Positions 33,075-44,035 are shown, counted from the stretch's first letter. The stretch: 64,000 nt of DNA from Cyclobacterium marinum DSM 745 (GCF_000222485.1 NC_015914.1:5128001-5192000), one strand, 5' to 3'. The notes: generated from the letters alone by a model not told the origin. Program-made: numbers and translations.

Positions 33075-36000
33075 TTATTCTTCCATCGGATGTTCTTGCA
33101 ACAACTCGGTGGGAGAATAGAAGCCTGTTTTGTCTTTGATGGCGGCCCTTACAGCTTTCACCTTATCCGGACTAACTGCTGAGGACTCATTGCCAAAGCT
33201 ATTTCTAACGTAGGTGATTACAGCAGCAACCTCCTTGTCGTTAAGCATACCGGCATATGGGGTCATAGGTACCTGACCCGGATATTCCTTGCCCAATACT
33301 TCAATTGGTCCCATAAGCCCATTCAACACAATCTTAATAAATCTTTCTTCGTCTCCATTTACCCACTTGGTTCCTGCCAATGGTGGAAAGCCTGAAGCGC
33401 TCAATCCTTTACCGTCCGGCTGATGGCAGGTAATGCAAAAGCCTTCTTTGCTATAAATGGCCTTACCCATTTGGAATAGCGTAAGTTCTTCACCTTTCAA
33501 CCTTGAATTGGATGCCTTGGCTTCCTCAGACGCTTTCTGAAATACCACACTACCATCAGGGTTGATTACCATATTTTTGACCGACATATCATTCAAGTGC
33601 GCCAAAGAGGTTTCGAAAGGTTTTTGCATCCAATCATCCATTGGATTTTCATTGGCAATTTCCAAAATGGCCAATCCATCTTCTTTATCCAACCAAGAAG
33701 CAGCTACTATGGCTTCCAGCCTTACGCGTCCATGGGGATCAGCAGCGGCTTTTTTAAGTAAATCTACCTGATCGGCTACTTGATGTCCGGTATAACGTAA
33801 AATTCTTGCGACCGCTGCTCTTACTCTATGGTCTTCAGAATCCATCAATTTTTTCAACAGGTCCTGGTCCACGGCATTCAGCCCCCAGCTAACCCATAGT
33901 CCTTCTAGTAAATGGTGTTCATACCTCGGATCATTTTCATCCAAATCGGCTATCCATGTTTTCATTTTAGACAAAACTTCTTCAGTATCTCTACCTCTTA
34001 GCTCTATTCTTGTCGCATACCTGGCTCTAAACTCAGGCAATTTCAAATTGTCCAACAAAGTTTCAATAGTTGCTCCATCAATGCTTGGAGGTGTAACCAA
34101 AGGTCTTGAAGGATAAGTAATTCTATAAATTCTTCCATGAACATGGTCTCTCAATGGGTCTCTTGCATTGTGCTGCATGTGACCTACCAAAATATTGTGC
34201 CAGTCTACGAAGTACAGGGATCCATCAGGAGCAAATTCCATGTCAACAGGTCTGAAATTCCCATCGCTACTTTTGATAAGATCCAACCTGTGTTCACTAT
34301 CATAGCCTGTTCCATCTTCCACCATTCGGTGCATTTTCATGCCCAAAAATCCGATGGTATTGTTGATCAACAAGTCTCCTTGAACTTCTTCGGGAAAATG
34401 TCTACTGGATACAAATTCCAAGCCTGAGGTTGGTCTTACCCTGTGGGCGTCTTCTATTAAGTTTGGTCCTTTATGATTTCCTTCACCATAGCGGGATTTT
34501 ACGGATCCCGGCATCATCCAACGAACATCAGGTCCGGAAGTTTCTGCAAAGAAATTTTGCCCCCAATCATCAAATGCGATTCCCCAAGGATTAGGTATGG
34601 GAAGTTGAGCAGTTCTCTCCAATCTTTTTCTAGCAGGATTGTACCTGTAAAACCCACCATTGGTAGCCCTTACAGGGCCATATGGTGTTTCTACGTCTGT
34701 ATGAAGAAATACCCCTTCACCCATATAAATGGCCCCTGAAGGATCTGCTACAAAGGCAGAAATATTGTGGTGCGTATCATGATCATCAAATCCACTTAAT
34801 AAAATTTCCCTTTTCTCGGCATAATCATCCCCATCTTCATCTTTTAAAATGATAAAATTGGTGCCTTGAGACAGGTAAACTCCTTCCGGTGCGATCTCCA
34901 TACCTATAGGTAAATGCAAACTGTCAGCAAAAACTGTTTGCTTGTCCGCTTTGCCATCCTTATCGGTATCTTCTAAAATTAAGATTTTGTCATTCGGTTT
35001 TGGATCTCCCGGTTTGTAATGCGGATAACTTGGCATTACGGACACCCACAATCTACCTTTGGTATCAAAGGTCATTTGAACAGGGTTGGCTAAATCCGGA
35101 AATTCTTTTTCAGATGCGAATAATTCTACCTTATAACCTTCAGCAACTTCAAATTTATCCAAAGCATCTTGACCATAAAGGTATTCAAGGCTTCCATTTT
35201 TTTCAGGATTATAGTTGGTTTCCACCGGTGGCAACTCTATGGTGCTTTCATCAGCTTTGGCCAAGTCAAATTGCTCACCTTTATTGGCTTTCCAAATGGC
35301 CTGATCTCTATTTTCCGTCATTTGACGGATTTTTTTCAATTCATAGGGATAATTGTCCGGGCCAAAAGGGTTATACCTTCTACCAAAAACATGCACACCA
35401 TTTGGTATTTTGTAATCATTGTGCCACATCCAGTTCTTTTCCTTTACAGCGGCATGTATGGCAGCTCTATTGTCTTCTGCTACAGCCTTATCTGTACCAA
35501 ATACTTTATCGGTTAAAAAAGTTGAAAACTTCTTATATCCTTTCTCTGTCAACTGAAAGCCATCTATGGTGAAGTATTCATCTGCCGAAGAGAACCAAGA
35601 TGAAGAGGGTGAAAAAGCATCCACAAACAAGACCTGGTTCCTGTCTGCAATTTCCTTCATTGCATCCGTATACATTTTAAGGTTCTTGTTTTCTTTTTCT
35701 CCGTTTGGCAAATCAAAATCATCACTTAGGTCTTCAAAAGCGATTGGAGATACCAAAGCAAGTTGAGGCGGGGCTTCACCATTATAAATGGTGTTTTTTG
35801 TATGCTTGATAAATGCTTCCAATTCATTTTTATACATTTCCAAACCCTCTTCACCTTCAAAAGACTCATTGTAGCCAAAGAAGGCAATGATGATGTCTGC
35901 TTCATGTCTTTTGATCCATTCATCAGGGGTCTCAAAATGTCCTTCACTACCTGAATTGGTAGCCAATTCGTCTTGAAATTCTTCAGCACCCGGGAAAGCC

Positions 36001-36266
36001 CATGGCGAAACTCTTCCTGCATGTGGTCTAAAACCCGGTGTATCTCCTCCATCACTCATATTCCTTATATATAATAAGGAATCCGGGTAGCGAACATGCA
36101 TTTCAGTTTCAAAATGACCATAGTTCATCATTCTTGATCCCAAGTTATTACCAATCAAGATAATATGATCTCCCTTATTTAAAGTAAGTTTAGGACCATC
36201 CTGACCACATTGAAAGGCAAAAAATGATAGAATGCCTATTAAAATTAAACTTGTAATTCGCTTCAT
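33075..36266 (-). CDS. SGNH-like/propeller/HEAT/cytochrome c lipoprotein (PVC-type)
   Basis: A 1063-residue lipoprotein started at MKRITSLILIGILSFFAFQC (Cys20). Residues 30-260 are SGNH hydrolase-like, but block I reads GNNL (39-42) instead of GDSL and block V reads DGFQL (235-239) with Gln in place of His, so the catalytic Ser and His are missing; GYNES (131-135) is retained. Residues about 370-740 form a beta-propeller of the PVC-type membrane-bound dehydrogenase group (TFDTKGRLWVSVMPSYPHY), 765-880 are HEAT-like, and the end is cytochrome c with CITCH (944-948) and axial Met1001. It probably transfers electrons from a sugar or alcohol. It is divergent from the SLC13 gene across a 289-bp gap. 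Confidence 0.8.
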   Translation of the reverse strand: MKRITSLILIGILSFFAFQCGQDGPKLTLNKGDHIILIGNNLGSRMMNYGHFETEMHVRYPDSLLYIRNMSDGGDTPGFRPHAGRVSPWAFPGAEEFQDELATNSGSEGHFETPDEWIKRHEADIIIAFFGYNESFEGEEGLEMYKNELEAFIKHTKNTIYNGEAPPQLALVSPIAFEDLSDDFDLPNGEKENKNLKMYTDAMKEIADRNQVLFVDAFSPSSSWFSSADEYFTIDGFQLTEKGYKKFSTFLTDKVFGTDKAVAEDNRAAIHAAVKEKNWMWHNDYKIPNGVHVFGRRYNPFGPDNYPYELKKIRQMTENRDQAIWKANKGEQFDLAKADESTIELPPVETNYNPEKNGSLEYLYGQDALDKFEVAEGYKVELFASEKEFPDLANPVQMTFDTKGRLWVSVMPSYPHYKPGDPKPNDKILILEDTDKDGKADKQTVFADSLHLPIGMEIAPEGVYLSQGTNFIILKDEDGDDYAEKREILLSGFDDHDTHHNISAFVADPSGAIYMGEGVFLHTDVETPYGPVRATNGGFYRYNPARKRLERTAQLPIPNPWGIAFDDWGQNFFAETSGPDVRWMMPGSVKSRYGEGNHKGPNLIEDAHRVRPTSGLEFVSSRHFPEEVQGDLLINNTIGFLGMKMHRMVEDGTGYDSEHRLDLIKSSDGNFRPVDMEFAPDGSLYFVDWHNILVGHMQHNARDPLRDHVHGRIYRITYPSRPLVTPPSIDGATIETLLDNLKLPEFRARYATRIELRGRDTEEVLSKMKTWIADLDENDPRYEHHLLEGLWVSWGLNAVDQDLLKKLMDSEDHRVRAAVARILRYTGHQVADQVDLLKKAAADPHGRVRLEAIVAASWLDKEDGLAILEIANENPMDDWMQKPFETSLAHLNDMSVKNMVINPDGSVVFQKASEEAKASNSRLKGEELTLFQMGKAIYSKEGFCITCHQPDGKGLSASGFPPLAGTKWVNGDEERFIKIVLNGLMGPIEVLGKEYPGQVPMTPYAGMLNDKEVAAVITYVRNSFGNESSAVSPDKVKAVRAAIKDKTGFYSPTELLQEHPMEE

Positions 36267-36555
36267 AAATTTGGGCTTGTATCTGACCATAATTTTTTTT
36301 TCCTCTTACTAAGCGCAAGCAAAAGAATTTTACCGATTTTACTTTTAGACTGACCTCAATATTAGTAAATTTTTTCATTTATTTTTAACAATAGTACATA
36401 AACCTCCTAAATCTGGTGTAAATCAATTGAGATCAATTATAAAAGGAACCACATAGCTAGAAAATTTGGTCTCTTATTAAATCTACCAACCAATACTATA
36501 AAGAATGCTTTCGATTTTGATCAATTTTCGGTAATCTTAAGTTTTAATTAATTGT

Positions 36556-38016
36556 ATGCAAACTAAAAAAATCGGGTTGTTCCTAGGCCCCATTGTATTT
36601 CTAGGTATCTATTTTGGCATTGCGCCTGATGGATTGTCTCCTGAAGGTATTTCGTTACTTGCTGTTACATTTTGGATAGCCATTTGGTGGATAACAGAAG
36701 CCATTCCAATTGCAGCCACCGCCCTACTTCCTTTAGTAATCTTTCCGTTAACTGGAATTATGGCCTTAAAACCTACCTCTATACCCTATTCTGATCCGAT
36801 GGTACTACTGTATATGGGGGGCTTTATGATTGCCGTAAGTATTGAGAAATGGAACCTTCACAAAAGGATAGCCCTGAAAATTATCTCTTACTTAGGTACA
36901 GATTTAAAAAGAATAGTCCTGGGATTTATGGTGGCCACAGCTTTTCTTTCCATGTGGATTTCCAATACTGCCACTTCCTTAATGATGCTTCCCATTGCCA
37001 TAGCTGTGGTGGTTCAAATGTCTCAGTCCAATAAAGGAACCGAAAACGCTTTTGGGCAATCCTTAATGTTAGGAATTGCCTACAGTGCCTCAATTGGCGG
37101 TATTGCTACCATCATAGGAACTCCAACAAATATTATATTGACAGGGGTGGTAAAAAGCACTTACGGGATGGAGATTAGTTTTGCGCAATGGATGTTAATC
37201 GGTTTGCCTTTAGCTAGTTCACTTTTATTTGTATGCTGGTATTATTTGGTGAATTATGCTTTTAAATTTCCTAAAAGCTTACAATTGGAAGGTGGTAAAG
37301 ATGAAATTAACCGTCAGTTGGAAGCGTTGGGTCCAATTAGTTTGCAAGAACGTAGGGTGCTTTATGTATTTTTAATGGTGAGTTTCTGCTGGATGTTTAG
37401 AAGTTTTATCTTGCAAACCTATATTCCGGTATTGAATGATACCATTATTGCCATTTTTGGCGTATTGTTACTCTTCGTAATCCCTGCCTCCAATGAAAAA
37501 AATGAGCGCTTATTGGATTGGAAGGTAGCTGAGAAAATTCCTTGGGGGATTTTAATCTTATTTGGGGGTGGATTATCTCTGGCCAAAGCTTTTCAAGAAA
37601 CCGGTTTAGCCAATTGGATTGGAGAACAATTTGTACTGCTCAATAATGTTCCCTTTTGGCTGTTTTTATTCATTATTATTGCAGCTGTAAATTTCCTGAC
37701 AGAAATAACTTCCAATGTAGCCACTGCATCTATGCTTCTACCCATCCTATCTGCAGTTGCTTTGGCCATGGGGGTACATCCTTATGCTTTAATGGTAGGG
37801 GCCACAATGGCCGCTTCATGTGCTTTTATGTTACCTGTAGCCACTCCTCCCAATGCAGTTGTTTTTGGTTCCGGTTATTTAACCATTCCGGTGATGATGC
37901 GAACCGGATTATTTCTAAATCTACTCTCAATAATTTTGATATTAATCGTGGCTTTATTTTACCTACCGTGGATTTGGGACCTTGATTTAAATAAATATCC
38001 ATCAGCATGGAAGTAA
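36556..38016 (+). CDS. SLC13/DASS-family sodium-coupled anion transporter
   Basis: A 486-residue protein with about eleven membrane helices. The two DASS signatures are visible: SNTATSLMMLPIA (Ser136-Asn137-Thr138) and TEITSNVATASMLLPI (Ser386-Asn387-Val388), the latter with Val instead of the usual Thr, and GTPTNIILTG after the first. These form the sodium and carboxylate sites of VcINDY. The substrate is likely a dicarboxylate (succinate, malate), with sulfate or citrate as alternatives. The gene stands alone on the plus strand and is divergent from the PVC-type gene. Confidence 0.85.
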   Translation: MQTKKIGLFLGPIVFLGIYFGIAPDGLSPEGISLLAVTFWIAIWWITEAIPIAATALLPLVIFPLTGIMALKPTSIPYSDPMVLLYMGGFMIAVSIEKWNLHKRIALKIISYLGTDLKRIVLGFMVATAFLSMWISNTATSLMMLPIAIAVVVQMSQSNKGTENAFGQSLMLGIAYSASIGGIATIIGTPTNIILTGVVKSTYGMEISFAQWMLIGLPLASSLLFVCWYYLVNYAFKFPKSLQLEGGKDEINRQLEALGPISLQERRVLYVFLMVSFCWMFRSFILQTYIPVLNDTIIAIFGVLLLFVIPASNEKNERLLDWKVAEKIPWGILILFGGGLSLAKAFQETGLANWIGEQFVLLNNVPFWLFLFIIIAAVNFLTEITSNVATASMLLPILSAVALAMGVHPYALMVGATMAASCAFMLPVATPPNAVVFGSGYLTIPVMMRTGLFLNLLSIILILIVALFYLPWIWDLDLNKYPSAWK

Positions 38017-38418
38017 AGGTCAAATCTATTGTATCCGCAAAAACTTGAAAATCAATAACCTGAGTAAATAAATCATAAAAAATAAATATTAGTCAAATTA
38101 TTTAAATATAAGTCAAAATATTTTAATTGAAGGGGAATATTTTAAAACATATCATTACACTCATCGCGTTAAAATCTACCCCACGATTAAGAAAGACATT
38201 ACAAAAAATACAATTTGATTTGATCGCAAGGGATTACAGATGTTCTTCAAAAGTGATTAGCTTCTGTATATAGAACTCATTTACAATTAAACCCAGGCAA
38301 AAAATGAAATTTCTGCAGAAACAGTATTATCCAGAATAAGCTATTTCTTATCTACCTACCCAAAATTAAATTTCTGATTACCTTCATAAATTTTACTAGA
38401 GTAATATATAATAAAAAA
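38017..38418. other. AT-rich intergenic region
   Basis: About 400 bp without a gene. The first 200 bp are extremely AT-rich and hold several TATAAGTCAAA-like repeats (around 38090-38120, ATTAGTCAAATTATTTAA, then ATATAAGTCAAAATATTTTAA). They may be a local direct repeat of about 18 bp. Confidence 0.4.
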
Positions 38419-38441
38419 GGCCCGAGCTATAAACTCGGGCC
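38419..38441. terminator. Bidirectional terminator
   Basis: GGCCCGAG and CTCGGGCC arms with a 7-nt loop, with six T after and six A before. It is 25 nt past the stop of the minus-strand TPR gene and also serves the plus-strand transporter transcript. Confidence 0.8.
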
Positions 38442-38465
38442 TTTTTTATTATATATTATTGGATT

Positions 38466-39677
38466 TTATCTTTCTATCCAGTTATCTCCCAATTTGTCAG
38501 AGAGTATTTGATTGTATTCTTCAGCTTTCGCTTCGTTTTTCAACCTCGTATGAATTTGGAATAAAATTTCCATAATATCAGTATTATCAGGTTTCAATTC
38601 AGAAGCTTTGGTAAAATAAGGCAATGCTTCTAAATATAATCCGTCCGCTTCTTTAAGCATCGTTTCAGATTTAGCTTCCCACTCATCATCAGAAAGGTTG
38701 TTTACTTCTGTAATTATATTTCTGGCTTTATCAAGATAGATTGCTCCGGCATAATAATTTCCTTCAAAGAATTCAGGATCAGCTTCAACTGTTTTCTTGT
38801 ATTCTTCCAATGCACCTTCCATGTCACCTGATTTTTCTTTCAAGTAACCATATCTCAACCTAATGGCCGGATTGTTGGGGTCATTTACCAAAGCTTTTTC
38901 AATAGAAGTCATCGCTTCATCCATTTTGTCCAACTGCAATAACAATTGAATTTCAAACTCAGCTAAGCCTTTATCGTCAGGATATTCTTCCCTTGCTTCT
39001 GTTACTACACGGTAAGCTTCTTCAGGATCATTGTCTTCAGCACTTGCAATTTGGATTAGAAAATAATAGGCATTGAGCTTATTGTATTCCGGTACATCCA
39101 ATAATTCAGTAAAATATTTTTTTGCAGCTTCGGTATTGCCAATCATATTAGCAGTATAACCTGCATTAAATACGATGGAAGTATCATTTGGATCTAAGTC
39201 CGCAGCTAAAGCGAAGAATTCATGAGAAAGTTCCATGTCTTCTTCTTCATATTTGGCTATGGCCTTATTAAAAGAAGCATTTTTCAAACGGTAGATACCT
39301 TCTCCTTGAAAATTAGGGGGCATATCGGGTAATACCTCTTTGAATAAATCTTTACTTACTTTACTTGTAGAGTCATTGTTCTCCATTTCAAAAGTCTTAA
39401 CAAAACTTTCTTGTGCAACTCTACCCAAATCCACTGTGCTCTGTGTATTAGATGAATCTGCTTCAAACATCTTTGTCTCTATTTTACCTTTAATAAAATA
39501 GGTTTCAGACTGAGCGCCGGTTTCCTCATCAGCAGTTGCTGTTTTTATTTCCGTATATGCCTCTTCAAGATTTCCCCTGTTAAGGTTTTTTTCAGCAGAT
39601 TTAACTACCTTTTTCTGGCCAAAGGCAACTGTCGAGGCGATGCCCACCACAGCCAACGATAAAATTAATTTTTTCAT
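38466..39677 (-). CDS. Periplasmic TPR protein
   Basis: A 403-residue protein starting MKKLILSLAVVGIASTVAFG, a signal peptide; a longer frame begins 10 codons upstream. At least six tetratricopeptide units follow (for example LDPNDTSIVFNAGYTANMIG, NPAIRLRYGYLKEKSGDMEG, PEFFEGNYYAGAIYLDKARN). TPR proteins scaffold protein complexes. The gene follows gyrA by only 33 nt and shares its orientation, so both are probably on one transcript, which is a common arrangement in this phylum. The terminator at 38419 ends the unit. Confidence 0.75.
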   Translation of the reverse strand: MKKLILSLAVVGIASTVAFGQKKVVKSAEKNLNRGNLEEAYTEIKTATADEETGAQSETYFIKGKIETKMFEADSSNTQSTVDLGRVAQESFVKTFEMENNDSTSKVSKDLFKEVLPDMPPNFQGEGIYRLKNASFNKAIAKYEEEDMELSHEFFALAADLDPNDTSIVFNAGYTANMIGNTEAAKKYFTELLDVPEYNKLNAYYFLIQIASAEDNDPEEAYRVVTEAREEYPDDKGLAEFEIQLLLQLDKMDEAMTSIEKALVNDPNNPAIRLRYGYLKEKSGDMEGALEEYKKTVEADPEFFEGNYYAGAIYLDKARNIITEVNNLSDDEWEAKSETMLKEADGLYLEALPYFTKASELKPDNTDIMEILFQIHTRLKNEAKAEEYNQILSDKLGDNWIER

Positions 39678-39710
39678 GTTACTAGTGCGGTTCTTTATTG
39701 GTTTCAATTA

Positions 39711-42263
39711 TTATTCTTTATTAGGATTTTCTTCGTTTTCCCCTGTCTGAGAATTTTCGGAATCGTTGGTGTTATCAGTTCCTTCATCTTCCACAGTACT
39801 GTCGGGTTCTTCGGTTTCAATGTTTTCGATTTTTTCTACAGATGAAATTTCATCATTTTCATTCAATCGAATTAATCTAACACCTTGGGTAGCTCTTCCC
39901 ATCACTCTGATTCCTTCAGCTGGAGTCCTAATGGTAATCCCTGAACGATTGATAATCATCAGGTCATCGGTATCCACTACTTCTTTAATGGCTACCAACC
40001 CCCCGGTTTTTTCTGTGATGTTCATGGCTTTCACACCTTTTCCACCCCTATTGGTTATCCTGTATTCAGACAAAAAGGAACGCTTTCCATATCCTTTTTC
40101 AGTTACAACTAAAAGCGTTGCATCTTCTCTTTGAACACAAACCATGCCAATTACATGGTTTTCTTCCCCATCTAGGTTAATGGCTTTTACCCCGGTTGCA
40201 GTTCGACCCATTGGCCTCACATTGGATTCATGAAAATGAACTGCTCTTCCCGAACTTGAAGCAATCACAATATTCGCGTCTCCATTGGTCAGTTCAACGT
40301 TTAGCAACTGATCATCTTCCCTGATATTCAAGGCGATAATACCATTGGTCCTTGGTCTGGAATATTGCTCCAAAGTAGTTTTCTTGATGATCCCTTTTTT
40401 GGTAATCATCACAATATTGTTATTATTGATATAGTCTACATCTCCAAGATCTTTAACTTGAATAATAGATCTAATTCTATCGGTACTTTCAATATTGATA
40501 AGGTTTTGTATAGGTCTGCCTTTAGATGTTTTACTACCTTCAGGAATGGCGTAGGTTTTAAGCCAGAATAATTTACCTTGATCCGTAAAGATCAGTAAAT
40601 AGTTATGTGTTAAGGCAGTAAATAGATAAACGGTATAATCGTCCTCTTTGGTACTGACACCTCTGGATCCTACACCACCTCTACTCTGAGATTTATATTC
40701 TGTGAGAACGGTCCTTTTGATATAGCCCTGGTTGGATACAGTAATTACTACTTCTTCATTAGGAATCATGTCCTCATAATTGAAGTCCTCAGCATTGTGT
40801 TCAATGGTGGTCCTTCTCTCGTCATTGTAGCGGTTTTTAATCTCCTCCAGCTCGTCCTTAATGATTTGCATTCTTCGATCCTTATTGGCCAGAATATCTT
40901 TCAATTCTTCAATAAGTTTCATCAATTCATCGTATTCTTGCTGAATTTTGGCCCTTTCCATTCCGGTAAGGCGTTGCAACCTCATGTCCAAAATGGCTCG
41001 TGCCTGTATCTCTGTAAGATCAAATTTTTCCATCAAACCATTTCTGGCTGTTTCCGGATCTTTTGAATCTCTGATCAACTGAATTACTTCATCAATATTG
41101 TCTAGGGCTACCAAGTAACCTTCCAATATATGTGCTCTTTTTTCAGCTTCTCTTAGTTCATATTGCGTACGTCTTACAACTACATCATGCCTGTGTTCTA
41201 CATAATGAAGAATAAGTTCTTTAAGATTTAATGTGAATGGTCTTCCATTGACCAAAGCCACATTGTTTACACTAAAAGAAGTTTGCAGTTGGGTGTGCTT
41301 GTAAAGATTGTTGAGTACCACATTGGGTACAGCGTCTTTTTTGAGCTCATAAACAATCCGCATTCCTTGCCTATCCGATTCGTCTCTTATGGCAGAAATC
41401 CCATCAATTTTCTTTTCATTGATGAGTTGAGCGGTTTTCTCAACCATTGACGCCTTATTCACCTGGTAAGGAATTTCATTGATAATGATCATTTCCTTTC
41501 CTGAGGCCTTGGTCTCAACGGTAGCTTTACCTCTAAGAATTACCCGGCCTCTACCGGTTTCAAAGGCAGCCTTCACTCCATTATAGCCATAAATAATTCC
41601 TCCCGTAGGAAAATCCGGAGCAATTATGTGCTCCATCAATTCAGGAATCGTGATGTCATTGTTATCGATATAGGCATGAATTCCGTCTATGACTTCTCCC
41701 AAATTATGAGGAGCCATATTGGTTGCCATTCCTACAGCAATCCCGGATGCTCCATTCAATAATAAAGCAGGGATTTTAGCCGGAAGTACAATTGGTTCCT
41801 TTAAGGTATCGTCAAAGTTTAACTGAAAATCTACTGTTTCTTTGTTAATATCTGTCAACAATTCTTCAGCAATTCTCCTCAACCTTGCTTCGGTATACCT
41901 CATGGCTGCAGGATTATCGCCATCAATTGATCCAAAGTTTCCTTGTGGATCTACCAATGGGTATCGCAACGACCATGTTTGGGCCATTCTAACCAAAGTT
42001 TCATAAACAGCCGAATCTCCATGTGGATGGTATTTACCTAATACCTCACCAACTATTCTTGCAGATTTTTTATAAGGCTTGTTGTGGGAAACCCCCAACT
42101 CCTGCATTCCATAAAGGATTCTGCGGTGTACAGGCTTTAAACCGTCCCTTACGTCCGGCAAAGCCCTGGAAACAATTACTGACATCGAATAATCGATGTA
42201 AGCACCACGCATTTCGTCCTCAATATTAATCGGGATGATGTTCTCGTTCTCTCCTTGAGCCAT
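39711..42263 (-). CDS. gyrA: DNA gyrase subunit A
   Basis: An 850-residue protein. Catalytic Tyr123 is in [10 protein letters not shown]; the quinolone-resistance region reads [11 protein letters not shown] with Ser84 and Glu88 at the positions of E. coli Ser83 and Asp87. The breakage-reunion domain spans to about 520, followed by a six-bladed beta-pinwheel and an acidic Asp/Glu/Asn-rich tail. The GyrA box reads QSRGGVG rather than QRRGGKG. It introduces negative supercoils with GyrB. The Ser84 state suggests no classical quinolone-resistance mutation at that site. An upstream region of about 165 bp separates it from the barrel gene. Confidence 0.97.
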   Translation of the reverse strand: MAQGENENIIPINIEDEMRGAYIDYSMSVIVSRALPDVRDGLKPVHRRILYGMQELGVSHNKPYKKSARIVGEVLGKYHPHGDSAVYETLVRMAQTWSLRYPLVDPQGNFGSIDGDNPAAMRYTEARLRRIAEELLTDINKETVDFQLNFDDTLKEPIVLPAKIPALLLNGASGIAVGMATNMAPHNLGEVIDGIHAYIDNNDITIPELMEHIIAPDFPTGGIIYGYNGVKAAFETGRGRVILRGKATVETKASGKEMIIINEIPYQVNKASMVEKTAQLINEKKIDGISAIRDESDRQGMRIVYELKKDAVPNVVLNNLYKHTQLQTSFSVNNVALVNGRPFTLNLKELILHYVEHRHDVVVRRTQYELREAEKRAHILEGYLVALDNIDEVIQLIRDSKDPETARNGLMEKFDLTEIQARAILDMRLQRLTGMERAKIQQEYDELMKLIEELKDILANKDRRMQIIKDELEEIKNRYNDERRTTIEHNAEDFNYEDMIPNEEVVITVSNQGYIKRTVLTEYKSQSRGGVGSRGVSTKEDDYTVYLFTALTHNYLLIFTDQGKLFWLKTYAIPEGSKTSKGRPIQNLINIESTDRIRSIIQVKDLGDVDYINNNNIVMITKKGIIKKTTLEQYSRPRTNGIIALNIREDDQLLNVELTNGDANIVIASSSGRAVHFHESNVRPMGRTATGVKAINLDGEENHVIGMVCVQREDATLLVVTEKGYGKRSFLSEYRITNRGGKGVKAMNITEKTGGLVAIKEVVDTDDLMIINRSGITIRTPAEGIRVMGRATQGVRLIRLNENDEISSVEKIENIETEEPDSTVEDEGTDNTNDSENSQTGENEENPNKE

Positions 42264-42428
42264 ATTTAAATTTTCTCGCTAATAACCTGCAAGATAGCAA
42301 AAAGTACAGGTTTAGAAAAATAATATATTTGATACAATTGAATAATTAGGTATCCTTTTTATATTCATAGAGTTAATTTTCCTAATTGCAGCAAATAATT
42401 TGGAAAAGTAGCTTTCTATCGCCTAAAA

Positions 42429-43427
42429 TCAGTTGCCATACCACTCTCCCACTTTTCTATTCTGCCTTTTGAAAATAGAGCTTCCCCGGTATTCCACTCC
42501 ATTGTGCAAATGTTTCATTACCACCTTGCAACCCGCGATTTTACAGCGTTTGGTACCAGGCAAACTTATGGCTACCCCTAGCTGTACGGTATAAAGAGAT
42601 TGTTTGACTCCCTGAATTTCTACGGGGTCCACCATATTATAATCATATGGTCTAAACTCTGCCGCGGGTTTTATAAAAACCTTGGAATATTCCCCCAAAT
42701 CTCGCTCGATTCTAAGACCTACCCCATAATACCCTTTGTTCACAGCAAGTTGAGGGTCTAAAGATTTTTTAAAGGTCATTGAACCAAATTCACCTTCTAA
42801 CGTTAACCTCCAAGGATAATGTAAGTTGGCCCTTTGTCTGAGTTGGGCTTGAACAGAAAGGTTGTTATCAGAATATTTTCGGTACTTCCACCTAAGAAAT
42901 GAAATTCGCTTTCTGGAATCCCAAAGCACCAACCCTACGGTACCGTATAGTTTATCATAGGTGTATTTTTCCTGGGCTAAAGTAAAAGTATTGCCATTCC
43001 CGGTCAGCTTATCTAAGCTACCCCATTCTCTTCCATAGCCACCTCCAATACTAATGAGGTCAAATAAATTTAAGCGAACGCCTAAATTAACCGGATAAGC
43101 ATAGCCTGTGCTGCTATACAAGGTGGTATCCGGGCCTGAAAATTCTGGAGCCTCCATGGTTTGCAAATCAGTGATGGGGTAGTTTTCAGGCTCCTCACTC
43201 AAAAAATCAAGTTGGTATTCATGGAAACCTGCTCCGGAAGATAATTCAAAAGAAAAATTGCTGACTGCATTCCTAAATGCATTCCCAACTTCATTGTCGC
43301 TTTTTCTGCTCTTAATCTTTCTTTCAATCCCAAAAATATCTTCCTGCGCCCTACTTTCATAGGTATTGAATAACAGAAGGGTAAGCAATAAGCCACAAAA
43401 ACAAAACAAACGTTCTCTAGTTTCCAT
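42429..43427 (-). CDS. Hypothetical outer-membrane beta-barrel protein
   Basis: A 332-residue protein. An ATG at 43427 gives METRERLFCFCGLLLTLLLF as the signal; a frame beginning 12 nt earlier exists. The rest is a series of amphipathic strands rich in Tyr, Gly and Asn (YGRNWG-type turns such as GGGYGREWGSL, and RANLHYPWRLTLEGEFGSM), typical of an outer-membrane barrel. A late pair of Cys (KRCKIAGC) is unusual. It ends in VGEWYGN rather than an aromatic residue. I do not recognise the family. Confidence 0.6.
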   Translation of the reverse strand: METRERLFCFCGLLLTLLLFNTYESRAQEDIFGIERKIKSRKSDNEVGNAFRNAVSNFSFELSSGAGFHEYQLDFLSEEPENYPITDLQTMEAPEFSGPDTTLYSSTGYAYPVNLGVRLNLFDLISIGGGYGREWGSLDKLTGNGNTFTLAQEKYTYDKLYGTVGLVLWDSRKRISFLRWKYRKYSDNNLSVQAQLRQRANLHYPWRLTLEGEFGSMTFKKSLDPQLAVNKGYYGVGLRIERDLGEYSKVFIKPAAEFRPYDYNMVDPVEIQGVKQSLYTVQLGVAISLPGTKRCKIAGCKVVMKHLHNGVEYRGSSIFKRQNRKVGEWYGN

Positions 43428-43470
43428 AACAATAAACAATATTTTATTTACTAACGCATCAAAACCAAAA

Positions 43471-43491
43471 AACCCTCAATTATTGAGGGTT
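43471..43491 (-). terminator. Terminator after the DUF4168-like gene
   Basis: Arms AACCCTCAAT/ATTGAGGGTT with T-rich flanks on both strands, 32 nt beyond the minus-strand stop at 43523. Confidence 0.75.
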
Positions 43492-43522
43492 TTTTTATTA
43501 TCTCTATAGAAAATAAATAATA

Positions 43523-44035
43523 TCATCCTGCATCAGAAGGGCTTTCTTCCTCTTCAGTACTTCTTTTTTCTTTCAATTCAGCAATTTCACTGTCCACTTT
43601 TTCCTTAATTTCAGGATTAGCCTTCATGGCTTTATTCACCTTATTAAAGGTAGAAATTCCCAACACTTCATCATTTTTGATCAAGCCAATTTTCATCTCC
43701 CTAACCTCGGTACTCAAAGAACCCATAAATTCTAAAATGGCTTCATAAGCAACTTTCTCCTCATCTGTAATTTCAATTTCTGCAAGTTTGGCTTCATCAT
43801 CCCATGCACCTTTTATTTCATTGTAGCGACCAGCTCCATCTATCACCTCATTGTCCTTGATCATAGATACCAACTCTGCATTCTTTTGCTCATAAAAAGC
43901 CATTACAGAATCCTCCATTGCAGCAAATTTTGCAATTTCCTCATCGGTAATTTCTTCGGCAGCTTCGTCCTGTGCTTGTGCATTAAAACCTATTAGACCT
44001 ACAAATAAAAAGGCCAATCCAAATAATTTCTTCAT
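43523..44035 (-). CDS. Secreted DUF4168-like protein
   Basis: A 170-residue protein with signal peptide MKKLFGLAFLFVGLIGFNAQ. Two long charged helices follow: EEIAKFAAMEDSVMAFYEQK and STFNKVNKAMKANPEIKEKV. This resembles the DUF4168 pattern (DEEIxKFAxA, then FNxIxxAxxxDPELxxKI), but at lower confidence. It is acidic, with a Glu/Ser-rich tail. Its function is unknown. It stands alone with its own terminator. Confidence 0.6.
   Translation of the reverse strand: MKKLFGLAFLFVGLIGFNAQAQDEAAEEITDEEIAKFAAMEDSVMAFYEQKNAELVSMIKDNEVIDGAGRYNEIKGAWDDEAKLAEIEITDEEKVAYEAILEFMGSLSTEVREMKIGLIKNDEVLGISTFNKVNKAMKANPEIKEKVDSEIAELKEKRSTEEEESPSDAG

Noticed and set aside
35000..35572. 190-codon antisense frame on the plus strand
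   Set aside because: It lies fully opposite the SGNH-like/propeller gene, and its composition (many Trp, Phe, Cys, His) is that of an antisense shadow.
39711..42263. Alternative assignment as topoisomerase IV subunit A (parC)
   Set aside because: The length, full beta-pinwheel with a GyrA-box-like QSRGGVG and an acidic tail favour gyrase A.
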